From Leuconostocaceae bacterium ESL0723 (GTDB lineage Bacteria > Bacillota > Bacilli > Lactobacillales > Lactobacillaceae): a stretch of DNA of 64,000 nucleotides. Each line of letters opens with the position of its first letter. Position 1 is the stretch's first letter. The stretch spans positions 432,501 through 496,500 of the forward strand of contig CP113928.1 of assembly GCA_029392055.1 (NCBI GenBank), given 5' to 3'. Below are positions 16,443-24,060 of this stretch, piece by piece. The notes beneath the pieces were generated by a model, which saw only the letters and a list, made by a program, of their open reading frames with translations, was not told the origin of the DNA and did no database searches. A program made the position numbers and the translations under genes.

Positions 16443-18116
16443 ATGTTAAATAACTTAGTAATTGAAAATTTTGCCATCATCGAGCAGGCAGATTTGTCCT
16501 TTGACGAGGGTCTGAGTATTTTAACGGGGGAGACTGGGGCTGGTAAGTCGATTATCATCGATGCCCTGGCCATGCTAGTTGGTGGCCGGGCAAATACCGG
16601 CATGATCCGTTCTGGTGCTGACCAGGCGACCTTACAGGCAATTTTTACCATTGACCACCCTGACCAAGACCTATTGAATTTGCTGGATGAATACGGACTG
16701 GCCCTCGATGAAGGCCAGCTCATCATCAACCGGGAGTTGAATAACAAAGGTCGCAGCGTAATCCGTATCAATGGTAAGTTGGTGAACCTCAAGACCCTAA
16801 CGGCCCTGGGCCGTTACCTGGTCGACATCCAGGGTCAGTACGACACCCAGCGGCTCTTAGATGACCATGAGCACCTGCACTTACTGGACCAGTTTGGTGG
16901 TCAACCAGTTAAAAAGGCCTTGCAAGCCTACCAGCAGGTTTTTGACCAGTTTAAACAGTTGACCAAGCAGTTGCGCCAACTGCAAAATAACCAGCAGTCG
17001 GTGAACCAGGAACTAGACCTGCTACAGTTCCAACAGCAGGAACTGGCCGATGCAAAATTGGTACCCGATGAGGAAGAGGACCTGCTGGCTAGGCGGACGA
17101 AGTTGCAGCACTACCAAAAGATTTCTGATGGCTTGCAGGGGGCCAGTCGGGCCTTAAACGGTGACATGGGTTCCGGCGCACTGGACCTGTTGGGGACGGC
17201 CCTCCAAGACCTGCAAAACGCGGCTAACTACGACAGCGACTATGACAACCTGGTTAAGGCGGTCACGGATAGTTACTACGCCGCCCAGGAAGCCAGCCGG
17301 GAGCTAGATGAGAAGCAGCAGGCGCTCACTTATGATGAGCAGGAACTGGTCGAGATTGATGACCGCCTCCAGTTAATTCACCGTCTCAAGCGTAAGTATG
17401 GCGAGACTGTGGCTGACATTCTGGCCTTTCAGGAGCAGGTTAACCAAAAGTTGGCTAATTATGGTGGGGCTGATTTTGATGAAGCCCAGTTGACTGAGGA
17501 ACGTAACCAGGTTCGTCAGCAATTAACCGAACTGGCTGACCAACTGCAGGCGGCTCGTCAGCAATCCGCTGACCAGCTTGCCCAGCGGATTAACCAGCAG
17601 CTAGACGAACTGTTGATGACCCATGCCCGCTTTGAAGTCCGCTTTACCCCAATTGAGGGCTTTCTAGCGAGCGGGAACCAGGAGGTGGCCTTCTATGTTC
17701 AGACCAACGAAGGGGAAGCGATGGCACCCCTGGTTAAGGTTGCTTCCGGTGGTGAGGCGGCCCGGTTGATGCTGGCCTTAAAGGCCGTCTTTATCAGCCA
17801 GCAGCCAGTTGAAACCGTGGTCTTTGATGAGATTGATACCGGGGTTTCTGGCCGGGTGGCCCAGGCGATTGCCAATAAGATGACCGCCATTGCTAAAGAC
17901 GCCCAGGTATTAGCGATTACCCACCTGCCCCAGGTTGCAGCGGCCGCTGATCAGCACTACTTCATTGAAAAGGAAGTGGCGGCTGGCCGGACCAGTACCC
18001 AGGTTTCCCTCCTAGACGAACCCGGTCGGGAGCACGCCCTGGCACTAATGTTGTCGGGTGATGAAATTACCGAAGCCGCCTTGGCGAATGCTAAGGCCTT
18101 GCGAGCCGGACAATAA
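16443..18116 (+). CDS. recN: DNA repair protein RecN
   Basis: RecN is an SMC-like ATPase that acts early in double-strand break repair. The 557-residue protein has Walker A GETGAGKS near residue 31, a long coiled-coil middle rich in Gln, and a C-terminal ABC half with KVASGGEAARLM and VVFDEIDTGVSG. The start is ATG at 16443 after GAGGTAG. It ends at a terminator shared with the convergent permease gene. Confidence 0.97.
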   Translation: MLNNLVIENFAIIEQADLSFDEGLSILTGETGAGKSIIIDALAMLVGGRANTGMIRSGADQATLQAIFTIDHPDQDLLNLLDEYGLALDEGQLIINRELNNKGRSVIRINGKLVNLKTLTALGRYLVDIQGQYDTQRLLDDHEHLHLLDQFGGQPVKKALQAYQQVFDQFKQLTKQLRQLQNNQQSVNQELDLLQFQQQELADAKLVPDEEEDLLARRTKLQHYQKISDGLQGASRALNGDMGSGALDLLGTALQDLQNAANYDSDYDNLVKAVTDSYYAAQEASRELDEKQQALTYDEQELVEIDDRLQLIHRLKRKYGETVADILAFQEQVNQKLANYGGADFDEAQLTEERNQVRQQLTELADQLQAARQQSADQLAQRINQQLDELLMTHARFEVRFTPIEGFLASGNQEVAFYVQTNEGEAMAPLVKVASGGEAARLMLALKAVFISQQPVETVVFDEIDTGVSGRVAQAIANKMTAIAKDAQVLAITHLPQVAAAADQHYFIEKEVAAGRTSTQVSLLDEPGREHALALMLSGDEITEAALANAKALRAGQ

Positions 18117-18147
18117 AAAAGGTTGTGCATTTGCACAACCTTTTTTT
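18114..18147. terminator. Bidirectional terminator between recN and the purine permease
   Basis: A six-A run, GGTTGTGC-ATTT-GCACAACC and a seven-T run can end transcription from both convergent genes. Confidence 0.9.
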
Positions 18148-18150
18148 ATT

Positions 18151-19461
18151 TTATCCTTTGGCCATAATCACCAGGAAGCTGATGAAGACCAGGGCCAGAA
18201 TATACATTAGGATTGGGACTTTACGAGCCCGACCAGTGGCAATCATGGTGATTGGGTAGGCAATGAAGCCCAGGGCAATCCCGTCCGAGATGGAGTAAGT
18301 CAGGGGCATGCCAACCACAATTAGGAAGGCTGGGGCTGAGACGGTCAGGTCCTGCCACTCAATCTTACCCAAGTTACCAGCCATCAGGATGCCGACCACT
18401 ACCAGGGCCGGGGCGGTCACCTGCGAAGTCACCACCGTCAAGAGTGGTGAAAACAGGAGAGCTAAGAAGAAGAGCAGACCGGTTACCACGCTGGTAAAGC
18501 CGGAACGACCACCAACCGCAATTCCTGAAGAAGACTCGACGTAGGCGGAAGTAGGGGAGGTTCCCAAGACGGCACCGACGGTCATTCCGACGGCATCAGC
18601 CATCAGGGCCCGACCGGCCCGGGGCATCTTGTTGTCCTTGATGAAGCCAGCCTGTTCGGCCAGGCCAATCATCGTTCCCGCGGTATCAAAGAAGGTCACG
18701 ATTAAGAAGGTAATGACAACCGTCACTAACTGGAGGGTGTTAATGTCACCCAGGTGAGTGATGCTGACCCCAAAGGTTGGGGCCAAAGAAGGCGCTGGCG
18801 CCAGTAAGGTCTTAGGCAGGTGAATCTGACCAGTTACCAAACCAGCAATGCTGGTTAGCACCATGCCGACAAAGATGGCAGCTGGGACCTTGCGACTCAT
18901 CAAAATCAAAGTGACCACAATCCCAAAGGTTGCCAGCAGGGTGGTAGGGCTGGCCAGGTTACCCAGGCTAACCATGGTGTCCTTGTTGGCCACCACCAGG
19001 CCAGCATTGTGTAGCCCAATGAAGGCGATGAAGAGACCGATGCCGGCCGCAATCGCCAGTTTTAAGTTCTGGGGAATGCTATCAATGATTTTTTCCCGGA
19101 TCTTAAAAATAGTGATTACCAGGAAAATAATAGCGGCGACCAGGACGCCGGCCATGGCCGTTTGCCACTTAATGCCCATGCCGATTACAACCGAGTAGGC
19201 GAAGAAGGCGTTAACCCCAAGCCCGGGTGCAATGGCAATTGGGTAGTGGGCCACCACCCCCATGAAGAGGGTGGCAATCCCGGCTGACAGGGCGGTGGCG
19301 GTGAAGACCGCCCCGGCGTTCATGCCGGCTGCGCCCAGGACCGTTGGATTCAAGAAAAGGATGTAGGCCATGGCCACGAAGGTGGTTAGGCCGGCAACCG
19401 TTTCCTTACGAAAGGACGTTTTGAGTTCGTCAAACTTGAAGTAGCGTGCAATTGCTGACAT
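18151..19461 (-). CDS. pbuG: NCS2-type purine permease (AzgA/PbuG-like)
   Basis: This 436-residue membrane protein, with about a dozen hydrophobic segments, belongs to the AzgA-like branch of nucleobase transporters for hypoxanthine and guanine (or adenine). The N-terminal ETVAGLTTFVAMAYILF, the YPIAIAPGLGVNAFF segment and the GTSPTSAYVESSSG motif are typical. The gene name is by similarity only. Two PurBox-like sites lie upstream, so control by the PurR encoded at 7723 is likely. Confidence 0.9.
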   Translation of the reverse strand: MSAIARYFKFDELKTSFRKETVAGLTTFVAMAYILFLNPTVLGAAGMNAGAVFTATALSAGIATLFMGVVAHYPIAIAPGLGVNAFFAYSVVIGMGIKWQTAMAGVLVAAIIFLVITIFKIREKIIDSIPQNLKLAIAAGIGLFIAFIGLHNAGLVVANKDTMVSLGNLASPTTLLATFGIVVTLILMSRKVPAAIFVGMVLTSIAGLVTGQIHLPKTLLAPAPSLAPTFGVSITHLGDINTLQLVTVVITFLIVTFFDTAGTMIGLAEQAGFIKDNKMPRAGRALMADAVGMTVGAVLGTSPTSAYVESSSGIAVGGRSGFTSVVTGLLFFLALLFSPLLTVVTSQVTAPALVVVGILMAGNLGKIEWQDLTVSAPAFLIVVGMPLTYSISDGIALGFIAYPITMIATGRARKVPILMYILALVFISFLVIMAKG

Positions 19462-19551
19462 ATTTATCTCCCAATTTATCTGTTTGGACCACCTACCATT
19501 CTAACAAGCTAATCTGAGAATACGATGAAAAAATAGCAAAAATTCGGGTTA

Positions 19552-19564
19552 AAAACCGAACGAT
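19552..19564. promoter_or_regulatory. PurBox-like site 1 upstream of the purine permease
   Basis: AAAACCGAACGAT matches AWWWCCGAACWWT at 12 of 13 positions. It lies 91 bases upstream of the permease start on the plus strand, within the divergent region shared with pepA. A weaker inverted CCGAAT is found next to it (about 19541-19548). Confidence 0.6.
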
Positions 19565-19592
19565 TTAGATTACGTGGTGGTTTTATGGGTAA

Positions 19593-19605
19593 AATGCCGA
19601 ACAAT
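19593..19605. promoter_or_regulatory. PurBox-like site 2 upstream of the purine permease
   Basis: AATGCCGAACAAT matches the PurBox at 12 of 13 positions. It is in the same orientation as site 1, 41 bases (about four helical turns) away. The rest of the 259-base divergent gap shows only promoter-like AT-rich sequence. Confidence 0.55.
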
Positions 19606-19720
19606 ATCAGAATGATGTCGTACCAGGAATCACTAGCCGCCCCGGTTTAAACCTTTGCTCTTTTAAGATTTATTGACCTCGGCTATACTATAGGATATAT
19701 GTCAATTCCAGGAGGCAGTC

Positions 19721-20794
19721 ATGGATAGTCAAACTTGGGCAAGAATCAAAAAATACACAGAATTACAGGGTACCTCTGGTCAAGAGGACCGAGTGCGGGC
19801 CGCCTTCAAGGCTGATTTGACGCCCCTCGTAGATGAAGTTACGCAAAATGGGTTGGGTGGTGTCTTTGGTATCAAGAATGGTCAAAGCGCTGGTCCCCGG
19901 GTCATGTTTGCCGCCCACATGGATGAAGTTGGTTTCGTGGTGACTGAAATCCTGCCAACTGGTAATTTCCGGGTCACTGGCCTAGGCGGTTGGAATCCCA
20001 CGGCGGTCAGTGCCCAGCGCTTCACCCTTTTTACTAACCAGGGGGAGTATCCAGTTGTTTCTGGCTCTATTTCACCCCACCTACTCCGCGGGCAGGCCGG
20101 CGGTCCGGCTACACCCACGATTGCCGGTATGGTCTTTGATGCTGGTTTCCGTGACCAAGCAGAGGCCCAGGCTTTCGGCGTTCGAGTTGGGGACTTTATC
20201 GTGCCAAAAACCGAAACGACCCTACTGGCCAACCAGAACCGGGTCGCTTCCAAGGCCTGGGACAACCGCTTTGGTCTGGTAACCATTTTGCAGGCCTTAG
20301 ATGAACTTCAGGGACAAAGCACGCCTAACACCCTAATCATGGGTGCCAATGTCCAGGAAGAAGTTGGTTTGCGGGGCGCCCCGGCGGCGGTTAACCAGCT
20401 CCAGCCCGACATTTTCTTTGCCGTTGATTCGAGTGCGGCTGATGATAATTTGGCCAAGGCCGGCCACCAGGGCCACCTGGATGAAGGAACGCTGATTCGG
20501 GTCTATGATCCAACGGTGGTGACCCCACCTCGTTTGAAGGACTTTTTACTGACTATGGCCGATGATAATGGGATTCCGTACCAGTACTTTGTTTCTAAGG
20601 GTGGCACCGATGCGGCTGCTGCACAAAGTCAGTTAGCTGGGATTCCTTCGGTGGCCTTGGGTGTGGCTTCCCGCTACATTCACACCCATGAAACCGTCTG
20701 GTCGATTCCTGATTTCGAAGCCGCCCAGGCCTTGCTGGTCGCCGTGGCGAAGAATTTGGACCAGAGCACTTACGAAACCATCCTAGGGGCTTAA
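19721..20794 (+). CDS. pepA: M42 family glutamyl aminopeptidase
   Basis: This 357-residue M42 peptidase is likely the lactococcal-type PepA that releases N-terminal Glu or Asp. The metal residues are visible in FAAHMDEVGF, KAWDNRFG, VQEEVGLRGA and IHTHETVW. The ATG at 19721 follows CAGGAGG. It precedes ftsW by four bases and they may be co-transcribed, although the functions are unrelated. Confidence 0.93.
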   Translation: MDSQTWARIKKYTELQGTSGQEDRVRAAFKADLTPLVDEVTQNGLGGVFGIKNGQSAGPRVMFAAHMDEVGFVVTEILPTGNFRVTGLGGWNPTAVSAQRFTLFTNQGEYPVVSGSISPHLLRGQAGGPATPTIAGMVFDAGFRDQAEAQAFGVRVGDFIVPKTETTLLANQNRVASKAWDNRFGLVTILQALDELQGQSTPNTLIMGANVQEEVGLRGAPAAVNQLQPDIFFAVDSSAADDNLAKAGHQGHLDEGTLIRVYDPTVVTPPRLKDFLLTMADDNGIPYQYFVSKGGTDAAAAQSQLAGIPSVALGVASRYIHTHETVWSIPDFEAAQALLVAVAKNLDQSTYETILGA

Positions 20795-20798
20795 GAAA

Positions 20799-21971
20799 TT
20801 GAAGAAGCTGCAAAAACTTGATTATTGGATTGCCGTGCCCTACGCACTCTTGAGTGCGGTTGGAGTGGTCATGGTTTTTTCAGCGAGCCAAAACGTTGAT
20901 AGTAATTCGGTGGTCAGTTTCCTAAAGCAGGCCGCCTTTGTGGGCTTTGGTTGGTTGCTAGCCCTTTTGGCCTTTAACTTTAACCGGCGTAAGCTCCGGC
21001 AGAAAAACTGGCTCAACGCCCTGATGGTGATTACCCTGGTCCTGCTGGTAATGGCGCGGCTATCGCCGGCGATTAACGGGGCCCACGGCTGGATTCAACT
21101 GCCAGGGATGACCTTGCAGCCAGTCGAATTAGCCAAGTTCGTCCTGATTTTATACTTTGCGGATTTGTTTGCCCGCCACCCCTGGCAGTCAGGGTTACCG
21201 CTGCACTTGCAGTGGCGGCGGTGGAAGCCACTGATGTCCAGCTTTGTCCTACCGGCTGCCATCTGTATTATGGAAGCCATCATGCCCGATGTTGGGAATC
21301 TCTTCATTGCGGTGGTCGTGATTATGGTGATTTGGTTAGGGTCTGGCGTCTCTTACCGCTGGAACATCTTTAACTTAACCGTGGTGATGGTGGTCTTTCT
21401 CTTTTTGCAAAACATTATCCGCTTCTTCCACCTAGGGGCTAGTCAGTCTTATGCCGTGCGTCGTTTGACCAACTTTGTCGATCCCTGGTTAAATATCGAC
21501 CAGAGTCGCCAGCTTTTATACAGTTACTATGCGATTGCCCATGGCGGTCTCTTTGGTGTCGGTCTGGGCAATTCCTTGATTAAGCCTTACCTGCCTGAAT
21601 CAAATACCGACTTTATCATGGCGGTGGCGACTGAAGAACTAGGGGCCTTGATGGTATTAGGTGTCTTAATCGCCCTCCTGGTTTTGGTAGGTCGCTTGAT
21701 CTATGTCGGTATCCAGCAAGAAGGGCAGTATGAACGCCTGGTCTTATTTGGTATTGCCAGTCTGTTGCTCCTCCAGGCCTTTGTTAACCTGGGTGGCGTG
21801 ATTGGTCTCTTGCCCATTACCGGCGTGGTCTTTCCCTTTATTTCTGGGGGAGGTTCTTCCTTTATTGTTTATAGTATTGCCATCGGTCTGGCCCTAAATA
21901 TTTCGGCCAAGACCAAGCAACCGTTGAAACTCAATCCCCAAGACATGGTGGCTAGGAGGGATTACCGATGA
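20799..21971 (+). CDS. ftsW: FtsW/RodA family peptidoglycan polymerase (probably FtsW)
   Basis: This 390-residue SEDS glycosyltransferase polymerises lipid II during septation. It has about ten membrane segments and the SEDS landmarks FSASQNVDS, MPDVGNLF and AIAHGGLFGVGLGNS. The start is a TTG at 20799 with AGGGG upstream. I call FtsW rather than RodA from its neighbours, since ylbG-rsmD-coaD after ftsW is a typical Lactobacillales order; the sequence alone does not decide it. Confidence 0.88.
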   Translation: MKKLQKLDYWIAVPYALLSAVGVVMVFSASQNVDSNSVVSFLKQAAFVGFGWLLALLAFNFNRRKLRQKNWLNALMVITLVLLVMARLSPAINGAHGWIQLPGMTLQPVELAKFVLILYFADLFARHPWQSGLPLHLQWRRWKPLMSSFVLPAAICIMEAIMPDVGNLFIAVVVIMVIWLGSGVSYRWNIFNLTVVMVVFLFLQNIIRFFHLGASQSYAVRRLTNFVDPWLNIDQSRQLLYSYYAIAHGGLFGVGLGNSLIKPYLPESNTDFIMAVATEELGALMVLGVLIALLVLVGRLIYVGIQQEGQYERLVLFGIASLLLLQAFVNLGGVIGLLPITGVVFPFISGGGSSFIVYSIAIGLALNISAKTKQPLKLNPQDMVARRDYR

Positions 21972-22258
21972 CTTTTTTCATCCAGCCCCGGCGGGCACTC
22001 TATGTTTATTTAAAAAATTTAAAATATGCCCATCAATTTAAAAAATATGGACATGTAACCTACATTTCCCAGCAGATGAACCTGGTTGCGGTCTACGTTA
22101 ATGAGGACCAGGTCCAGCACTTGGTGGACAAGTTTAATCAGATGAAATTTGTGAAAACCGTCAAGGTTTCGCCCCGGCCCGACATTGATCCGGACCTCGG
22201 TGATCAGCACGACGATGTTTTCTTTGAAAATTATGACCAAGATCAAGAGGAGTCCTAG
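21968..22258 (+). CDS. ylbG: YlbG family protein (DUF2129)
   Basis: A 96-residue cytoplasmic protein of the YlbG family, with RRALYVYLKNLKYAHQFKKYG near the start and an acidic tail. Its role is not established. It overlaps ftsW by four bases and precedes rsmD by three, the usual order. Confidence 0.92.
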   Translation: MTFFIQPRRALYVYLKNLKYAHQFKKYGHVTYISQQMNLVAVYVNEDQVQHLVDKFNQMKFVKTVKVSPRPDIDPDLGDQHDDVFFENYDQDQEES

Positions 22259-22261
22259 GAC

Positions 22262-22834
22262 ATGCGGGTGATTGCAGGTAGGTTCGGTGGGACCCGGTTA
22301 CAAGCCGTCAAGGGCCGCCAGACCCGGCCAACGACTGATAAGATAAAAGAAGCCATGTTTAGCATTCTCATGCCCTACCTGAACGGCGGCCAGGTCCTAG
22401 ACCTGTACGCAGGGACCGGTGGGTTAGGCATTGAAGCGGTTTCGCGGGGAATGGACCATGCCACCTTAGTTGACCGGCAGCGGGCGGCCGTGGCAGTGAT
22501 TGAGCAAAACGTGGCTAAGACCCATCATGAAGCGGACTTTACCATCCTGGCCCTGCCAGCAAAACGGGCCCTGGCGGAGCTACAGTCTCAGGGCCAGGCC
22601 TTTGACCTGGTGCTCTTTGACCCGCCCTATGCCCAGGCTAAAATTGACCAGGATTTAGCTGACCTGGTTGCCCGTGGTCTGTTAAACGATGGCGCGGTAA
22701 TCATGGTTGAAACCGACCAGGAAGCTATTTTACCGGCTAGTAGTGAAAAATTTAAACAGTTACAGCAAAAACATTACGGCATCACCGTTTTGACGGTTTA
22801 TCAATACCATCAGGCAGGAGGCAGTCAGTCATGA
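22262..22834 (+). CDS. rsmD: 16S rRNA (guanine966-N2)-methyltransferase RsmD
   Basis: RsmD methylates G966 of 16S rRNA during assembly. The 190-residue protein shows GRFGGTRL at the N terminus, the SAM motif VLDLYAGTGGLG and the catalytic DPPY at about residue 120. It overlaps coaD by four bases. Confidence 0.95.
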   Translation: MRVIAGRFGGTRLQAVKGRQTRPTTDKIKEAMFSILMPYLNGGQVLDLYAGTGGLGIEAVSRGMDHATLVDRQRAAVAVIEQNVAKTHHEADFTILALPAKRALAELQSQGQAFDLVLFDPPYAQAKIDQDLADLVARGLLNDGAVIMVETDQEAILPASSEKFKQLQQKHYGITVLTVYQYHQAGGSQS

Positions 22835-23313
22835 AAATTGCAGTTTTCCCGGGGAGTTTTGACCCCCTGACAAACGGCCATCTCGACATTATTGAGCGGG
22901 CCAGTAAAATCTTTGATCAGCTGATTGTCGGCATTGGGGTGAATACCAATAAAACCGGCCTTTTCACCCCGGCTGAGAAAAAGGCTCTGATTGAAAGTAC
23001 GGTGGCCGACCTCCCTAACGTTTCGGTGGCCATCATTGAGGGCCTGACCGTCCAGTTCATGGATGAAGTCGGGGCCCAGTTCATCGTCCGGGGTCTGCGG
23101 AATGCCAAGGACTTTGAATATGAGCGTGACATCGCCGGGGTTAATGGTGCCCTGTCCGATGTGGAAACGGTCCTCTTACTGGCTAAGTCTGAGAATCAGA
23201 ACATTTCCAGTTCGATGGTTAAGGAAATTGCCAAGATGGGGGCCGAGAACCTGGACGCCTTCCTACCCGAAACGGTCGTGGTGGCCTTACAAGAACGTCT
23301 GCAGATGAAATAA
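22831..23313 (+). CDS. coaD: Phosphopantetheine adenylyltransferase
   Basis: CoaD catalyses the fourth step of coenzyme A synthesis (4'-phosphopantetheine plus ATP to dephospho-CoA). The 160-residue protein has PGSFDPLTNGHLD at the N terminus, RGLRNAKDFEYE and the ISSSMVKEIA motif. It ends an ftsW-ylbG-rsmD-coaD run, closed by a strong terminator. Confidence 0.97.
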   Translation: MKIAVFPGSFDPLTNGHLDIIERASKIFDQLIVGIGVNTNKTGLFTPAEKKALIESTVADLPNVSVAIIEGLTVQFMDEVGAQFIVRGLRNAKDFEYERDIAGVNGALSDVETVLLLAKSENQNISSSMVKEIAKMGAENLDAFLPETVVVALQERLQMK

Positions 23314-23353
23314 AAAGTTGTCCCAAATGATTTATTTTGGGACAACTTTTTTA
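23312..23353 (+). terminator. Terminator after coaD
   Basis: AAAAGTTGTCCCAAA pairs with TTTGGGACAACTTTT around a short AT-rich loop, with a T run. Confidence 0.9.
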
Positions 23354-23388
23354 TTGTGCCTTCGTAAGATAAGTTAGGAGGCACAGGC

Positions 23389-24060
23389 ATGCAAAAATTT
23401 TGGCAATTATGGGACCGGTATCGGCCTTGGCTGCAACGTTTCCGCTGGTGGCTATTAGCCGGTGGAATCCTAGTGGCAATTTTAACCCTCACCCTGATTC
23501 ATGCGGTCAGTCGACCAGCAGCCCCCAGTCAGGTGCCCCGTCTAGCAGCTGAAATGACCAGTCAGGTTAGTTCGACTAAGGCATCTAGCAGTAGTGGTAA
23601 GACCGCTGGTGGCAAGCAGTGGGTTGATATCAAGGGGGCGGTCGCTCGCCCAGGTCTCTATGCCTTTAAAGAAGGGGACCGGGTCAAGCAGGGAATCGAC
23701 CTGGCTGGGGGTTTAACGCCCAAGGCTGACACGGTCCGCTTAAATTTAGCCCAACCATTGGTGGATGGCCAGGTGGTTTATATTTTAAGCCAGGGCGAGG
23801 CTACCAGCCCAGTGGGTGGCCAGGCGGGGGCGGCCGCTAATGCAGCTGGTGATAGCGGTGGTACGAGTGGGCCGGTCAATTTAAATACGGCCACCAGCGA
23901 ACAATTACAGACCTTAGATGGTGTCGGTGCCAAGCGGGCGGAGAAGATTATTGCCTACCGGCAAGAGCACGGCCGTTTTAACCAGGCCAGTGATCTTTGC
24001 CAGGTGGACGGGATTGGTGATAAATTCTTCCAAAAGATTAAGGACCAGGTTACAGTTTGA
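23389..24060 (+). CDS. comEA: Competence DNA receptor ComEA
   Basis: ComEA binds incoming DNA at the cell surface and passes it to ComEC. The 223-residue protein has an N-terminal membrane anchor (about residues 22-42), a Ser/Ala linker, an SLBB domain (VDIKGAVARPGLYAF) and a C-terminal double helix-hairpin-helix domain (VNLNTATSEQLQTLDGVG). comEC overlaps it directly, with no comEB between. Confidence 0.95.
   Translation: MQKFWQLWDRYRPWLQRFRWWLLAGGILVAILTLTLIHAVSRPAAPSQVPRLAAEMTSQVSSTKASSSSGKTAGGKQWVDIKGAVARPGLYAFKEGDRVKQGIDLAGGLTPKADTVRLNLAQPLVDGQVVYILSQGEATSPVGGQAGAAANAAGDSGGTSGPVNLNTATSEQLQTLDGVGAKRAEKIIAYRQEHGRFNQASDLCQVDGIGDKFFQKIKDQVTV

Noticed and set aside
23360-23388. Possible competence sigma-factor box before comEA
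   Set aside because: TTCGTAAG resembles an inverted form only; orientation and spacing do not fit.
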